From: Flagellimonas hadalis | Lineage (GTDB): Bacteria; Bacteroidota; Bacteroidia; Flavobacteriales; Flavobacteriaceae | Reading direction: 5' to 3' | DNA length: 64,000 nucleotides | NCBI RefSeq assembly: GCF_007785775.2 | Contig: NZ_VNIK02000004.1 | Span: 62,001-126,000 of the forward strand | Translations under genes and position numbers: made by a program | Notes under the pieces: generated by a model | What the model saw: only the letters and a program-made list of their open reading frames with translations | Told to the model about the DNA's origin: nothing | Database searches by the model: none | In this document: one piece after another, positions 34,388 to 43,122 of the stretch | How the letters are laid out: every line of letters starts with the position of its first letter | How positions within the stretch are numbered: the first letter of the stretch is position 1

Positions 34388-35140
34388 TTAGGAAGACTTT
34401 ACTTCATCATCATTGATTTTATCTGAGTTGTAACCCTTTATTTTCATAGTTTCTTCTAATTTTTTAATCTGAGACTTTAAACTTTTTACTTCGTAATCCA
34501 TTTTAAGATCAATCTTACTTTGCACCTTAATATACCAATGACGAAAACCTCTAATAGCAAGTATAGTACCCAAAATCATAAGTATACAACAAACAAGGAT
34601 TAGTAATTTTAAAATTTTCCCCCTCTGATTTATTTTTAATTCATAAAAATTAAGGTCTATGTTGCTTATGGAAAGCTTACGCAAGGTTTTCTCGTTCTCT
34701 TTTGTTAGTTCAGCTAATTCTTTGAAAGTTTTAAGGTTGGGAAATATATCCTCACGATACTTGTATCTGAACTCCATATAATCTCTATAATTTGGATCTT
34801 TCGAAAGATCAAGGCGTTTATGAAGCTTTTCATGAGCATTTAAGTTTATGAAATCATTATCACCATCTAAACCATCGTATTTCATGAAACTATCAAGTTC
34901 TTTTACTTGACTCTTAAGTAAATCAATTTCTTTACTGAGCCATTCTTGATCCTGTAATAAATGTCTCATTTGTAAAATTTCTATTGATTCCTTTTTTTCC
35001 AAATCATTGATATCATCCAAATATTCAACTCCCTGTAGGGATAAAAACACTACGGCAAATAAAAAGATAAACACACCTGAGATAGCTTCGAATTTATAAA
35101 GGTTATCGGTAGGAAGGTTTGGAATTGAAATTGGACTCAT
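34388..35140 (-). CDS. AT-rich membrane protein with coiled-coil segments, unknown function
   Basis: 250 aa. Hydrophobic helices near 18-36 and 177-196 flank a long charged helical region (about 45-170) with heptad-like spacing; a cytoplasmic coiled-coil tail (about 205-240) follows. The topology suggests a large loop between two helices. No family is recognised. Convergent with the XRE gene. A/T-rich codon use marks it as accessory. Confidence 0.6.
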   Translation of the reverse strand: MSPISIPNLPTDNLYKFEAISGVFIFLFAVVFLSLQGVEYLDDINDLEKKESIEILQMRHLLQDQEWLSKEIDLLKSQVKELDSFMKYDGLDGDNDFINLNAHEKLHKRLDLSKDPNYRDYMEFRYKYREDIFPNLKTFKELAELTKENEKTLRKLSISNIDLNFYELKINQRGKILKLLILVCCILMILGTILAIRGFRHWYIKVQSKIDLKMDYEVKSLKSQIKKLEETMKIKGYNSDKINDDEVKSS

Positions 35141-35431
35141 TTACTAAATTTTATCTTTTAAAAGTAAAAAACCTTTATGATTAAAATGTCTTAGTTGTCA
35201 AAAGATGCAGTTTTAATTACTATGGAGTTTTATTTAGCTTTTGGAAAGAGATATAGTCTACGGCCTCAAATAAAAGAAACGCCAAATTTGCCAGGTTTTT
35301 TGATACATCTATTACTTACCTTCCTTGTGTTCTAACCTCAAACTTCCCACCCCCTATCAAATCAAAGAGATTGTTTTTGATTTTTGAAAATCCACAGTTT
35401 TAAATAATTTCATTGCAAACAATGATTTTTG

Positions 35432-36364
35432 ATGCATAAAAAACCTTCAAAAAAAAGAGATGTTAAGTATCCAGTGGCATTTGATTTACTTAATGAAGAA
35501 CTGGTTGATATAGGATGCTTAAGTGAAAAGAATAAGTCTAATATAATTTGTCCTGAATGTAGTGGAAGATTTATTGCCGTGATTAACCATGCGACACCAC
35601 ACTTTAAACATTATGGGGATTTTGAGTGTTTGGGGACTGTCGAATCCTATATTCATAAGATTGTTAAGGAGCTACTAAAAAAGGTATCTGATTTTGAACT
35701 TCCAGAACTACTAATAGAAGACTTGCCAGAAGAGTATTTACGGAATTTTTGGCAAATGCGAAGCAAGCTTCTTGACGCAAATATACCCTTAAATCAACAA
35801 AGGGAATTTATCAATGGATTAAAGAAAAACTTGACTGAGGTTAAAAAAGTCATAATTGATAATGTTGAAATTGAAAAGACAATAAAAACCTCTAAAGGGG
35901 ATATAAGAGTTGATGTTGTTGCTCATATAGGGAACAAAATCCTTTTTATTGAACCATATTACTCAAATAGGATAAATGAGGACAAGAAGGAAAAAATTAG
36001 GTTGACAAATATTCCAACCTTGTCCATAAGCCTTAAAGAATTTATTATGCTCGTAGGTTTCAACTTTCGATTGTCGGATTTGAAAAAATGGCTATTTATT
36101 GATAATAGTAAAAATTGGATTTATTTAAACGATGAACTTTATCAGAAACACATAAATAGTTATAAGGAATACCTTTGGAGTGAAATACAGAAGCAAAAGC
36201 GTAGGATAATTTTAAATGAAATTTTCCTTTTAAAAAAGGAAAATGTTGAAAAAGAGAAGTATTTAAAAGATTTGAAAACGAAATTCAAAGCCGTAAAATC
36301 AGAAATTTCAGATGCATTAAAACAAATTGATAGGCTGAGCAAGGATTTGGAAGACTTCAAGTAA
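35432..36364 (+). CDS. CoiA-like protein with zinc-finger-like N-terminus and possible nuclease core
   Basis: 310 aa. Residues about 35-60 hold CPEC...HFKH, like the N-terminal motif of CoiA-type competence proteins. Around 155-180, KGDIRVDVVAHIG followed by ILFIEPYYSNRI resembles the D...E.Q.S core of PD-(D/E)XK nucleases, with the usual Gln replaced. The C-terminal third is coiled coil. ATG at 35432 is preferred over TTG one codon before. The assignment is moderate: other bacteria use this fold in competence or defence. The flanking 35141-35431 is AT-rich with no gene seen. Confidence 0.55.
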   Translation: MHKKPSKKRDVKYPVAFDLLNEELVDIGCLSEKNKSNIICPECSGRFIAVINHATPHFKHYGDFECLGTVESYIHKIVKELLKKVSDFELPELLIEDLPEEYLRNFWQMRSKLLDANIPLNQQREFINGLKKNLTEVKKVIIDNVEIEKTIKTSKGDIRVDVVAHIGNKILFIEPYYSNRINEDKKEKIRLTNIPTLSISLKEFIMLVGFNFRLSDLKKWLFIDNSKNWIYLNDELYQKHINSYKEYLWSEIQKQKRRIILNEIFLLKKENVEKEKYLKDLKTKFKAVKSEISDALKQIDRLSKDLEDFK

Positions 36365-36412
36365 TGTTCAGGAATTACATTAATAAGACACCCTGCGTAG
36401 TATCCATAAAAA

Positions 36413-36447
36413 CAAAAAACCCACAAACTATGTTTGCGGGTTTTTTT
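36413..36447. terminator. Strong hairpin terminator next to the tRNA-Phe 3'-end remnant
   Basis: CCCACAAAC (36420-36428) and GTTTGCGGG (36432-36440) pair around a 3-nt loop; runs of A and T flank both sides. On the minus strand all nine pairs form (one G:U). It directly follows the tRNA 3'-end remnant in the tRNA's reading direction, exactly as a tRNA terminator would. Confidence 0.8.
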
Positions 36448-36461
36448 GTGGTACCTCCAGG
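36447..36461 (-). repeat. 15-bp copy of the tRNA-Phe 3' end (putative attachment site)
   Basis: TGTGGTACCTCCAGG is identical to 38857-38871, which is the 3' end of tRNA-Phe plus two flanking bases, in the same orientation. The rest of the tRNA is absent here. A tRNA-type terminator follows. Confidence 0.72.
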
Positions 36462-36532
36462 GTATTACCTCGGCAAAAAACTATGTTTTTTGCAAAGCAT
36501 GTAGCCCTCGACTATCAGTAAAATCAAAAAAA

Positions 36533-37399
36533 CTACTCTAAATACGCCTTTAAATATTCAATTTTAGTCGAGCTCCTCAATCGGGCCAAAGCCTTTATTT
36601 TTAATTGCCTGACCCTTTCGGTGGTTAGATCAAGGTCATATGCGATCTGTTCCAGTCCCTGCGAATCTTCCTCCCCTATTCCGAAAAACCTTTTTATCAC
36701 GTATGCTTCCCGGTAGGACAGGACATCCAAAACACCATTGATCTCATTTTTCAATGATCCGTGAATCAAGTTTTGCTCGGGGCTGTCAAAACTATTCGAC
36801 TTCATTATATCGTGCAGGTTCTGTTCATTTTCCCCAGGCTGAAATGATTCATCCATCGAAATGGGCCAAGAAGAATGGTTCAAACAGATTTGGATTTCCT
36901 TTAGTGAAAAATCGACCATTTCAGAAACCTCTTCTGCCGTGGGTGGTCTTTCGTTCGTTTGTTCAAACTGTGATGTTGCCGTGTTGATTTTATTGATGAC
37001 ATTTATCTTGTTCAAGGGCAACCGCACCATTCTGGATTTTTCCGTCAATGCTTGAATGATTCCTTGACGAATCCACCAAACCGCATAGGAAATAAACTTA
37101 AAACCTCTGGTTTCATCAAACTTTGATGCAGCCTTTACCAATCCAAGATTGCCCTCATTGATCAAATCATGGAGATTGAGACCACGTGATTGGTACTGCT
37201 TGGCCACAGATATAACGAACCTCAGGTTGGCTTTTACCAATTTTTCCAATGCTAGGGTGTCACCATTTCTTATTCGGACAGCAAGGTCAACTTCTTCTTG
37301 CTCGGTAATCATGGGGATGCGACTTATATCATTTAGATATTTTGTTAAAGAGGGGCTATCTCTTTTGGTGATCTGTTTGGATATTGTGAGTGATCGCAT
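36533..37399 (-). CDS. Divergent sigma-70 family factor (RpoD paralogue)
   Basis: 288 aa, the same length as the primary sigma of Bacteroidetes and starting the same way (MRSLTISKQITKRDS). Region 1.2 has YLNDISRIPMITEQEEVDLA. Region 2 has KANLRFVISVAKQYQSRG, DLINEGNLGLVKAA and FKFISYAVWWIRQGI. Region 4.2 has LEQIAYDLDLTTERVRQLKI. Compared with typical flavobacterial RpoD, regions 3 and 4 have diverged, so this is probably a second, group-2-like sigma rather than the housekeeping one. It is last in the bS21-NYN-sigma operon, 11 bp after the NYN gene. Confidence 0.85.
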   Translation of the reverse strand: MRSLTISKQITKRDSPSLTKYLNDISRIPMITEQEEVDLAVRIRNGDTLALEKLVKANLRFVISVAKQYQSRGLNLHDLINEGNLGLVKAASKFDETRGFKFISYAVWWIRQGIIQALTEKSRMVRLPLNKINVINKINTATSQFEQTNERPPTAEEVSEMVDFSLKEIQICLNHSSWPISMDESFQPGENEQNLHDIMKSNSFDSPEQNLIHGSLKNEINGVLDVLSYREAYVIKRFFGIGEEDSQGLEQIAYDLDLTTERVRQLKIKALARLRSSTKIEYLKAYLE

Positions 37400-37410
37400 A
37401 GGCTTGGTTT

Positions 37411-38145
37411 TTAGGATGTTGCCCTAATGTAGATTAGGTTTCCATTTCCCTTTGGATTTTTTCTTGAACCTATTTCGATTTGGTCCAGGGATTTGACCAA
37501 GGGGGTCAACTTCCGGAATCCGTAGTTCCTTGGATCAAAATTGGGCTGTTTCTTTTGCAACAACGTCCCTACCTCACCCAAGAAGGCCCAGCCTTCATCA
37601 TCTTCCACATCTGCAATAGTGGAAAGAATAAGATTGACAACTTTTGGGGTGATTTTGTCAACACTGCTGTTTTTGTCCTTTTTGATCGCCGTTGATTCTT
37701 CTGAAGTGTTTTTGTGAAGAATTTCAAGGTATATGAATTTGTCACAGGAAACGATGAACGGGTCTGGTGTCTTTCGTTCACCAATTCCGAATACGGTCAT
37801 GCCTGCTTCTCTTAACCGTATGGCCAATCTGGTAAAATCACTGTCGCTGGATACCAATGAAAAACCGTTGACCTTCCCGGAATAGAGGATGTCCATTGCA
37901 TCAATGATCATGGCACTGTCCGTAGCATTCTTTCCCGTGGTGTAGCCATACTGCTGCACTGGTGTAATGGCGTTTTTAAGCAGTACATCCTTCCATTTTG
38001 CAAGACTTGGTTTTGTCCAGTCGCCATAAATTCTTTTAATGCTCGGATTTCCATACTTTGCGATCTCTTCCAACATTTCCTTTACATATTTGGAAGGAAT
38101 ATTGTCGCCATCTATGAGGACTGCCAGGTTTAGATCTTTTTCCAT
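37411..38145 (-). CDS. NYN-domain (PIN-like) protein with C-terminal OST-HTH/LOTUS domain
   Basis: 244 aa. The N-terminal NYN domain has the acidic residues expected of a metal-dependent RNase: Asp12 and Asp14 (VLIDGDN), Asp76 (NATDSAM), Asp82, Asp101 and Asp103 (SSDSDF). Residues about 160-244 form an OST-HTH domain (DEGWAFLGEVGTLLQK ... YGFRKLTPLV), a presumed RNA-binding module. A Shine-Dalgarno GGAGG lies 9 bp before the ATG, unusual for this phylum, and sits inside the end of the bS21 gene 3 bp upstream. It probably cleaves or binds RNA; the target is unknown. Confidence 0.87.
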   Translation of the reverse strand: MEKDLNLAVLIDGDNIPSKYVKEMLEEIAKYGNPSIKRIYGDWTKPSLAKWKDVLLKNAITPVQQYGYTTGKNATDSAMIIDAMDILYSGKVNGFSLVSSDSDFTRLAIRLREAGMTVFGIGERKTPDPFIVSCDKFIYLEILHKNTSEESTAIKKDKNSSVDKITPKVVNLILSTIADVEDDEGWAFLGEVGTLLQKKQPNFDPRNYGFRKLTPLVKSLDQIEIGSRKNPKGNGNLIYIRATS

Positions 38146-38148
38146 TGA

Positions 38149-38343
38149 TTATTCCTCCATCTTTTTGAAATATTCACTTCTATAAACAGCTTTTGCCAAT
38201 TGCACCCGTTTTACTATGGACTTTTTGGTGAACTCTTCATTATTGCGAATGCGTTTCAATTGTTGAGTGTTTCTCACTTTATTTCGATACCTTTTCAAGG
38301 CCCTTTCAATATTCTCACCTGGAACTATCTTCACTATAAGCAT
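38149..38343 (-). CDS. Ribosomal protein bS21 paralogue
   Basis: 64 aa. The family core is MLIVKIVPGENIERALKRYR, followed by LKRIRNNEEFTKKSIVKRVQ. Length matches bS21. The middle (NKVRNTQQLKRIRNNEE) and the C-terminus differ from the usual flavobacterial sequence, and its linkage to a sigma paralogue suggests it is not the housekeeping copy, though that copy is not in the window. bS21 sits next to the anti-Shine-Dalgarno of 16S rRNA, so a variant could change mRNA choice. An inverted repeat lies just upstream of the ATG. Confidence 0.82.
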   Translation of the reverse strand: MLIVKIVPGENIERALKRYRNKVRNTQQLKRIRNNEEFTKKSIVKRVQLAKAVYRSEYFKKMEE

Positions 38344-38350
38344 TACCGAT

Positions 38351-38387
38351 CATTTTTAGTTATTGAGATGTTTGGACACTAAAAATG
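38351..38387 (-). promoter_or_regulatory. 10-bp inverted repeat in the leader of the bS21 paralogue
   Basis: CATTTTTAGT (38351-38360) and ACTAAAAATG (38378-38387) are perfect complements around a 17-nt loop. The hairpin ends 7 bp before the start codon, so in mRNA it would cover the ribosome landing site. It could be an autoregulatory leader or an operator. Confidence 0.5.
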
Positions 38388-38819
38388 GAGTTGACAACAA
38401 AATAAAGGACCATTTGAGCAGGGCACTGTGTTCTGGATAACAACTGTAATTTCGCATGAAAGCCCAAGGGCTTTTGAAATTCGAATATTTGTACAAGCGA
38501 AAAATAATTAAGAAGTGCCCTATGGATAAAGAGGGGTAGTGATGGGCTGTCTTTTTTATTTAAGGACAGGTATAATTTTCGTCCATTAATTTAATGTGAA
38601 GTAAAGGAACGGATTTAAATTGGATTTGAAGTATTTAAAATGAAATAAATGCGCTGGTCGATTTTTAAAAGAAATAGAACAATTGAATTTCATCATAGTA
38701 AAGGTTGAAGGTTTTCTTGCCTTGCAAATATCTTTTCAATGGCCCTATTTGCCTGGGAAAGGGGATAATAATTTGCTGGCAACACTGAAAGATTGTCGAC
38801 CAGAATGTAGACAACAAAC
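38388..38819. other. Noncoding region with nested inverted repeats
   Basis: No gene seen. AGGGCACT (38420-38427) and AGTGCCCT (38514-38521) are perfect complements 86 nt apart, and enclose a short AAAGCCCAAGGGCTTT palindrome at 38459. Such nesting suits a structured RNA or a recombination site. I found no perfect TAnnTTTG for the bS21 operon. Confidence 0.35.
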
Positions 38820-38824
38820 AAAAA

Positions 38825-38851
38825 CCCTCGAAAACACTGAGTTATCGAGGG
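38825..38851 (-). terminator. tRNA-Phe terminator
   Basis: CCCTCGA and TCGAGGG pair with a 13-nt loop; a T run follows in minus-strand direction. It starts 8 bp past the tRNA 3' end. Confidence 0.8.
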
Positions 38852-38858
38852 TTTCATG

Positions 38859-38931
<73 letters not shown>

Positions 38932-38999
38932 ATGCCCTAAAGCGGGTGCAAATATAATTTCAAAAATAGGATATACAAACAAAAACTGGAAAAAAGGCA

Positions 39000-39027
39000 T
39001 TGATTTTTTTCCATTTCCCGACCTTTG
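39000..39027 (+). promoter_or_regulatory. coaX: Probable promoter for coaX
   Basis: TTG (39000-39002), a 17-nt spacer, and GACCTTTG (39020-39027), one mismatch to TAnnTTTG. It ends only 4 bp before the ATG at 39032, so the mRNA may have almost no leader. Confidence 0.45.
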
Positions 39028-39031
39028 CCCT

Positions 39032-39760
39032 ATGAATCTGGTCATAGACATTGGCAACACCTTGGTTAAGTATGCAGTTTTTGACAACGGCACGCTCATT
39101 TATGACGAAAGCTCGGAGTCGGGACTTTTTTTGTCCAAGGTAAAAGGGCTGTTTGGGAAATTCCCCGAAATCAACCGCTCGCTCATCTCCTCGGTGGGCC
39201 GCTTGGAAGGGAAAGAGCGAGACATTGTGGCCCTGTTCTGCAAGGTGCACGTGCTCTCCAACACCTCCAAGGTCCCTTTCAAGAACAGCTATGCCACACC
39301 ACAGACGCTCGGGGTGGATCGGCTGGCCCTGGCCACGGCGGCCTTTTACCAGAACCCACGTGGAAATACTTTGGTAATCGATGCCGGTACTTGCATCACC
39401 TACGACATGGTCAACAATTCTGGGGAATACATCGGCGGGGCCATTTCCCCGGGCGTGCAGATGAGGTACAGGGCCATGCACCAGCAAACGGCAGGTTTGC
39501 CATTGCTGCAACCCGAGGACATTTTGGACTTTATCGGCAATTCTACCCAGGCGTGCATGCACAGTGGGGTGGTCAATGGAGTTGCCCAGGAAGTGGATGG
39601 CGTTATAGGCCAGTATAGTTCCCGCTTTCAAGATTTAACAGTTATTTTAACAGGGGGTGATGCCCATTTTTTTGCCAAAAGGCTAAAAAACACCATATTT
39701 GCGAACCCCAAATTTCTCTTGGTGGGTCTAAATTACTTGCTGGAATACAACAAAAGCTAG
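39032..39760 (+). CDS. coaX: Type III pantothenate kinase
   Basis: 242 aa. The ASKHA-fold phosphate motif is LVIDIGNTLVKYAVF at the N-terminus. GVDRLALATAA and VIDAGTCITYD are the family's second and third motifs, and GGAISPGVQMR follows. It phosphorylates pantothenate, the first step to CoA. Directly followed (no gap) by an outer-membrane protein gene; this pairing is common in Flavobacteriaceae. Confidence 0.95.
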   Translation: MNLVIDIGNTLVKYAVFDNGTLIYDESSESGLFLSKVKGLFGKFPEINRSLISSVGRLEGKERDIVALFCKVHVLSNTSKVPFKNSYATPQTLGVDRLALATAAFYQNPRGNTLVIDAGTCITYDMVNNSGEYIGGAISPGVQMRYRAMHQQTAGLPLLQPEDILDFIGNSTQACMHSGVVNGVAQEVDGVIGQYSSRFQDLTVILTGGDAHFFAKRLKNTIFANPKFLLVGLNYLLEYNKS

Positions 39761-41041
39761 ATGGTTAAAAAAATATTGATCGCTTTTTTTTGCATGGGCG
39801 CCCATGGGCTCTTTGCGCAAAATGCCACCATATCCCCATATTCATATTTTGGAATCGGTGACCTTCGGGACAATGGTTCGGTTGAAAATCAAATGATGGG
39901 GGGCGTCAGTATGTACGGCGACAGTATCCATATCAACCTGTCCAACCCCGCTGCCTATTCCAAGTTGAAGCTTACCGCTTACACGGCAGGAATTTCACGA
40001 ACGGAATATAGATTGAAGGACTGGTCCACCCAGCAGAATACCTCGGTGACGAATTTGGACTATCTCGCCATTGGGTTCCCTGTGGCCAAGAACATGGGAA
40101 TGGGTTTTGGAATCATGCCGCTGTCATCTGTAGGCTACAACCTTAGGGACGAGACCACCAATGAACAAGGAACGAACGTGATCAATGTCTACAATGGGGA
40201 AGGAGGGCTCAACCGGATTTTTGCATCCATTGGTTATGAGCCGATAAAAAACCTTAGTTTGGGGATCACCGCCAATTTCAATTTTGGAACATTGGAGTAC
40301 CAAAGGGTCCAAAGCGTGGAGGGCGTTCAGTTTGGCACATTGGACAACAGGGAGTCCAGGGTGAACGGTTACGACTTCAATTATGCCCTGAACTACACCC
40401 CTACCATCAAGGACAAATACACCCTATATGCCTCCGTGTTGGTGAACACCCAGGGGAATCTGGTTTCTACAAACTCACAGACGCTGGGGTCGTTCTCACT
40501 GTCAACGGGGAGCAACATAGAGGTGATCGATGTTGATCTCGATGCCACCAATCTAAGGAACACGGAGCTAAAAATTCCTACTCGCACAACGGTGGGCCTC
40601 GGATTGGGCGAGGACAGAAAATGGTTTTTGGGCGGAGAGTACAGCTTTCAGCAGTTCAGTGATTTTGAGAACAGGTTCCTGGGGCTGAGCAATGTCTCTT
40701 ACAACAATGCAAGTACTATGGCATTTGGAGGCTATTGGATACCCAACTACGGAGCCTTGACCGGCTATTTTAAAAGGGTCACTTATCGTGCTGGTCTGCG
40801 TTACGATAGGACCGGCCTAGAGGTGAACAATAAGGAGATAAACAACTTTGGCATAACTTTTGGTCTTGGATTACCGTTGAGCGGCGCGACGCTCGATACC
40901 TTCTTCTCCAACCTCAACCTTGGTTTTGAATTGGGAAGAAGGGGGACAACGGACGCAAACCTCATCGAGGAAAGTTATTTGAAGATCAACGTGGGCATAT
41001 CCCTAAATGATAGATGGTTTAGGAAAACAAAAATAAATTGA
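39761..41041 (+). CDS. Predicted outer-membrane beta-barrel protein
   Basis: 426 aa. Signal peptide ends GLFAQ. Many amphipathic beta strands alternate with aromatic residues (for example NPAAYSKLKLTAYTAGIS). It resembles the FadL/OmpP1-like transporter group in its early SPYSYFGIGDL and SNPAAY motifs. Function is unknown. It starts immediately after the coaX stop codon and precedes the TPR gene, so envelope biogenesis is likely. Confidence 0.82.
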   Translation: MVKKILIAFFCMGAHGLFAQNATISPYSYFGIGDLRDNGSVENQMMGGVSMYGDSIHINLSNPAAYSKLKLTAYTAGISRTEYRLKDWSTQQNTSVTNLDYLAIGFPVAKNMGMGFGIMPLSSVGYNLRDETTNEQGTNVINVYNGEGGLNRIFASIGYEPIKNLSLGITANFNFGTLEYQRVQSVEGVQFGTLDNRESRVNGYDFNYALNYTPTIKDKYTLYASVLVNTQGNLVSTNSQTLGSFSLSTGSNIEVIDVDLDATNLRNTELKIPTRTTVGLGLGEDRKWFLGGEYSFQQFSDFENRFLGLSNVSYNNASTMAFGGYWIPNYGALTGYFKRVTYRAGLRYDRTGLEVNNKEINNFGITFGLGLPLSGATLDTFFSNLNLGFELGRRGTTDANLIEESYLKINVGISLNDRWFRKTKIN

Positions 41042-41144
41042 TAGGCCCTTTTTTTGAAAAAATGATAAATAACCACCCATAAAAAATCTGGTAAGCGGAT
41101 TTTTTAATGAAAATTTGTACTTTAACCACTTTAAAATTAGTAAG

Positions 41145-42515
41145 ATGAAAAAGAGACACTACTTAACAATGATAACGGTCGTTATGTTGACGGGATTAAG
41201 TATGGCCCAGGCACAGAACCCCGAGTGCATGACGAATCTTTCCATTTACGCTGAGCACGCTAAAGTGAAGAACTACGATGCGGCCTACGAACCATGGAAA
41301 ATGGTGTATGAAACTTGCCCCGATATCAATAGGGCTAACTTTACCTATGGGGAAAAGATACTTGCCCACAAAATCGATAACTCTACCGGTTCGGACAAAG
41401 ATGGGTACGTACAGGAATTGATGACGTTGCATGACAACAGTCTAAAATATTTCCCCACCAAGTTCACCAAAGCCGGAGTGGCCATAGACAAGGCACTTTT
41501 GTTGTACGATAACAAAATGGCCTCCGATGAGCAGATTTTTAATATGTTGGATGCGGCCTATAAAGAGGACAGGGCCAATTTCAAGAACCCTAAGGCACTT
41601 TATCTATACTTCTCAAGTTTGGTAGATCTTCATGCGGCAGGAAAAAAGGACCTTCAAGATGTCTTTGATACTTACGATGATGTTACAGAAAAAATCGAGG
41701 AAGAAAACAAAGAGTGGACCGATATCGTCACAAAATTGCTTCCTAAGGACTCTTTGGGGACATTGACATCCAAAGAAAAGAGCCAACTAAGAGTGGCCAA
41801 CACCAACTCAGAGTCCTTTGGTAAAATTGCCAGCAGTATAGACTCCAAATTGGGAAGCCTTGCTGATTGTGATAACCTCATTCCCCTATACGAGAAGAGC
41901 TACGAAGCCAAAAAAGGTGACGTAAACTGGGTGAAACGTGCCGTGGGAAGAATGTTCTCCAAAGACTGTATCGATGACCCCATGTTCCAAAAACTGTTCG
42001 AGGCCCAATTGGCTTTGGACCCCTCTGCTAGCGCTTACGTTTATGGAGGAACATTGAAACAAAAGGCCGGGGACAACAAAGGAGCCATTGAGGACTTCAA
42101 CAAAGCTGTGGAATTGGAAACGGATTCCTATAAAAAATCAAACATCCTGTACAAAATTGCTACCACGGTCAGGAGGAGCAGCAAGTCACAGGCAAGGAAC
42201 TATGCCCTTAAGGCCATAGATGCTGACCCCGCCAACGGAAAAGCATATTTGTTGATCGCCAACCTTTATGCCAGCAGTGCCAACGATTGTGGAAACGATG
42301 CCTTTGAAAAAAGGGCCATTTACTGGAAAGCCGCCGAAATGGCCAGAAAAGCAGGAAGGGTAGACCCCGCTCTAAGTGGAACGGCCAGCCAAACAGCGGC
42401 CAGCTACGATGCCAAGGCACCTACCAAGGAAATGATCTTTAGTTCTGGCAAGGCCGGACAGACAATCACTTTCAGCTGTTGGGTGGGAGGTAGCGTTAAG
42501 GTACCAAGCCTATAG
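41145..42515 (+). CDS. Secreted TPR-repeat protein
   Basis: 456 aa. Start at 41145 (MKKRHYLTMITVVML) gives a normal signal peptide ending AQAQ; the ten-codon upstream extension is rejected. The C-terminal half (about 280-400) has helical repeats of TPR type (AYVYGGTLKQKAGDNKGAIED, split here to show helix pair). Six or more cysteines are present, unusual for TPR proteins, and suggest disulfides in the periplasm. Gene order coaX-OMP-TPR-lptC is typical of the family. Confidence 0.83.
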   Translation: MKKRHYLTMITVVMLTGLSMAQAQNPECMTNLSIYAEHAKVKNYDAAYEPWKMVYETCPDINRANFTYGEKILAHKIDNSTGSDKDGYVQELMTLHDNSLKYFPTKFTKAGVAIDKALLLYDNKMASDEQIFNMLDAAYKEDRANFKNPKALYLYFSSLVDLHAAGKKDLQDVFDTYDDVTEKIEEENKEWTDIVTKLLPKDSLGTLTSKEKSQLRVANTNSESFGKIASSIDSKLGSLADCDNLIPLYEKSYEAKKGDVNWVKRAVGRMFSKDCIDDPMFQKLFEAQLALDPSASAYVYGGTLKQKAGDNKGAIEDFNKAVELETDSYKKSNILYKIATTVRRSSKSQARNYALKAIDADPANGKAYLLIANLYASSANDCGNDAFEKRAIYWKAAEMARKAGRVDPALSGTASQTAASYDAKAPTKEMIFSSGKAGQTITFSCWVGGSVKVPSL

Positions 42516-42516
42516 T

Positions 42517-43122
42517 GTGAAACGAAAATCAAAAAATAGTTTAAGGTGTTTTGCCACGGTATGTACCGTGGCAATCCTTTTTATGTCCTGTGGTGACGAC
42601 TATGAAAGGGTCGGGGAGGAAGCAGTAAAACCCATTTTTCCACAGGGTGTGGCACAGAATTTCACACTTACCTATACCGAGACCGTTGAGGCCATGAACT
42701 CCCAGGATTCAGCACAATCCAGGGTAGTGGCCGTGCTCAGCAGTCCAATTTCAGAGGATTTTGACAACCAAGCCTTTAAATTCCGTACCTTTCCCGAAGG
42801 ACTCAAAGTGGATTTTTTTGACGATAAAAACCAAAAAAGCGTCATTACGGCGAACTATGGCATTGTCTATTCACAGACCAATTTGATAGATTTGCAAGGA
42901 AATGTGGTGATGGAAAGCCATGATGGAAAAAAATTGGAGGCCGATCAATTGTTTTTTGACAGGAAGAACAACTGGATTTTTACAGAGGCATCTTTCCGAT
43001 ATACCAATCCTGAGGATGGGACCATTATGGACGGTGTTGGAATGGATTTCAACAAGGATTTCACCTTTTTAAAGGCCCACAAGACAGATGGTCTTATGAT
43101 AATTAAAGAAGAAGACGAATGA
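42517..43122 (+). CDS. lptC: LPS export protein LptC
   Basis: 201 aa. Starts at GTG 42517, one base after the previous stop. An N-terminal hydrophobic segment ends in a cysteine (ILFMSCGDD), so it may be a lipoprotein. The mature part is the LptC beta-jellyroll, with AEDF-type strands such as VITANYGIVYSQTNLIDLQG. It would bridge LptBFG and LptA in the periplasm. Next gene overlaps by ATGA. Confidence 0.87.
   Translation: MKRKSKNSLRCFATVCTVAILFMSCGDDYERVGEEAVKPIFPQGVAQNFTLTYTETVEAMNSQDSAQSRVVAVLSSPISEDFDNQAFKFRTFPEGLKVDFFDDKNQKSVITANYGIVYSQTNLIDLQGNVVMESHDGKKLEADQLFFDRKNNWIFTEASFRYTNPEDGTIMDGVGMDFNKDFTFLKAHKTDGLMIIKEEDE

Noticed and set aside
36447..36530. A second complete tRNA gene next to the 15-bp match
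   Set aside because: Only the last 15 bases match; no anticodon or D arm can be found beyond them.
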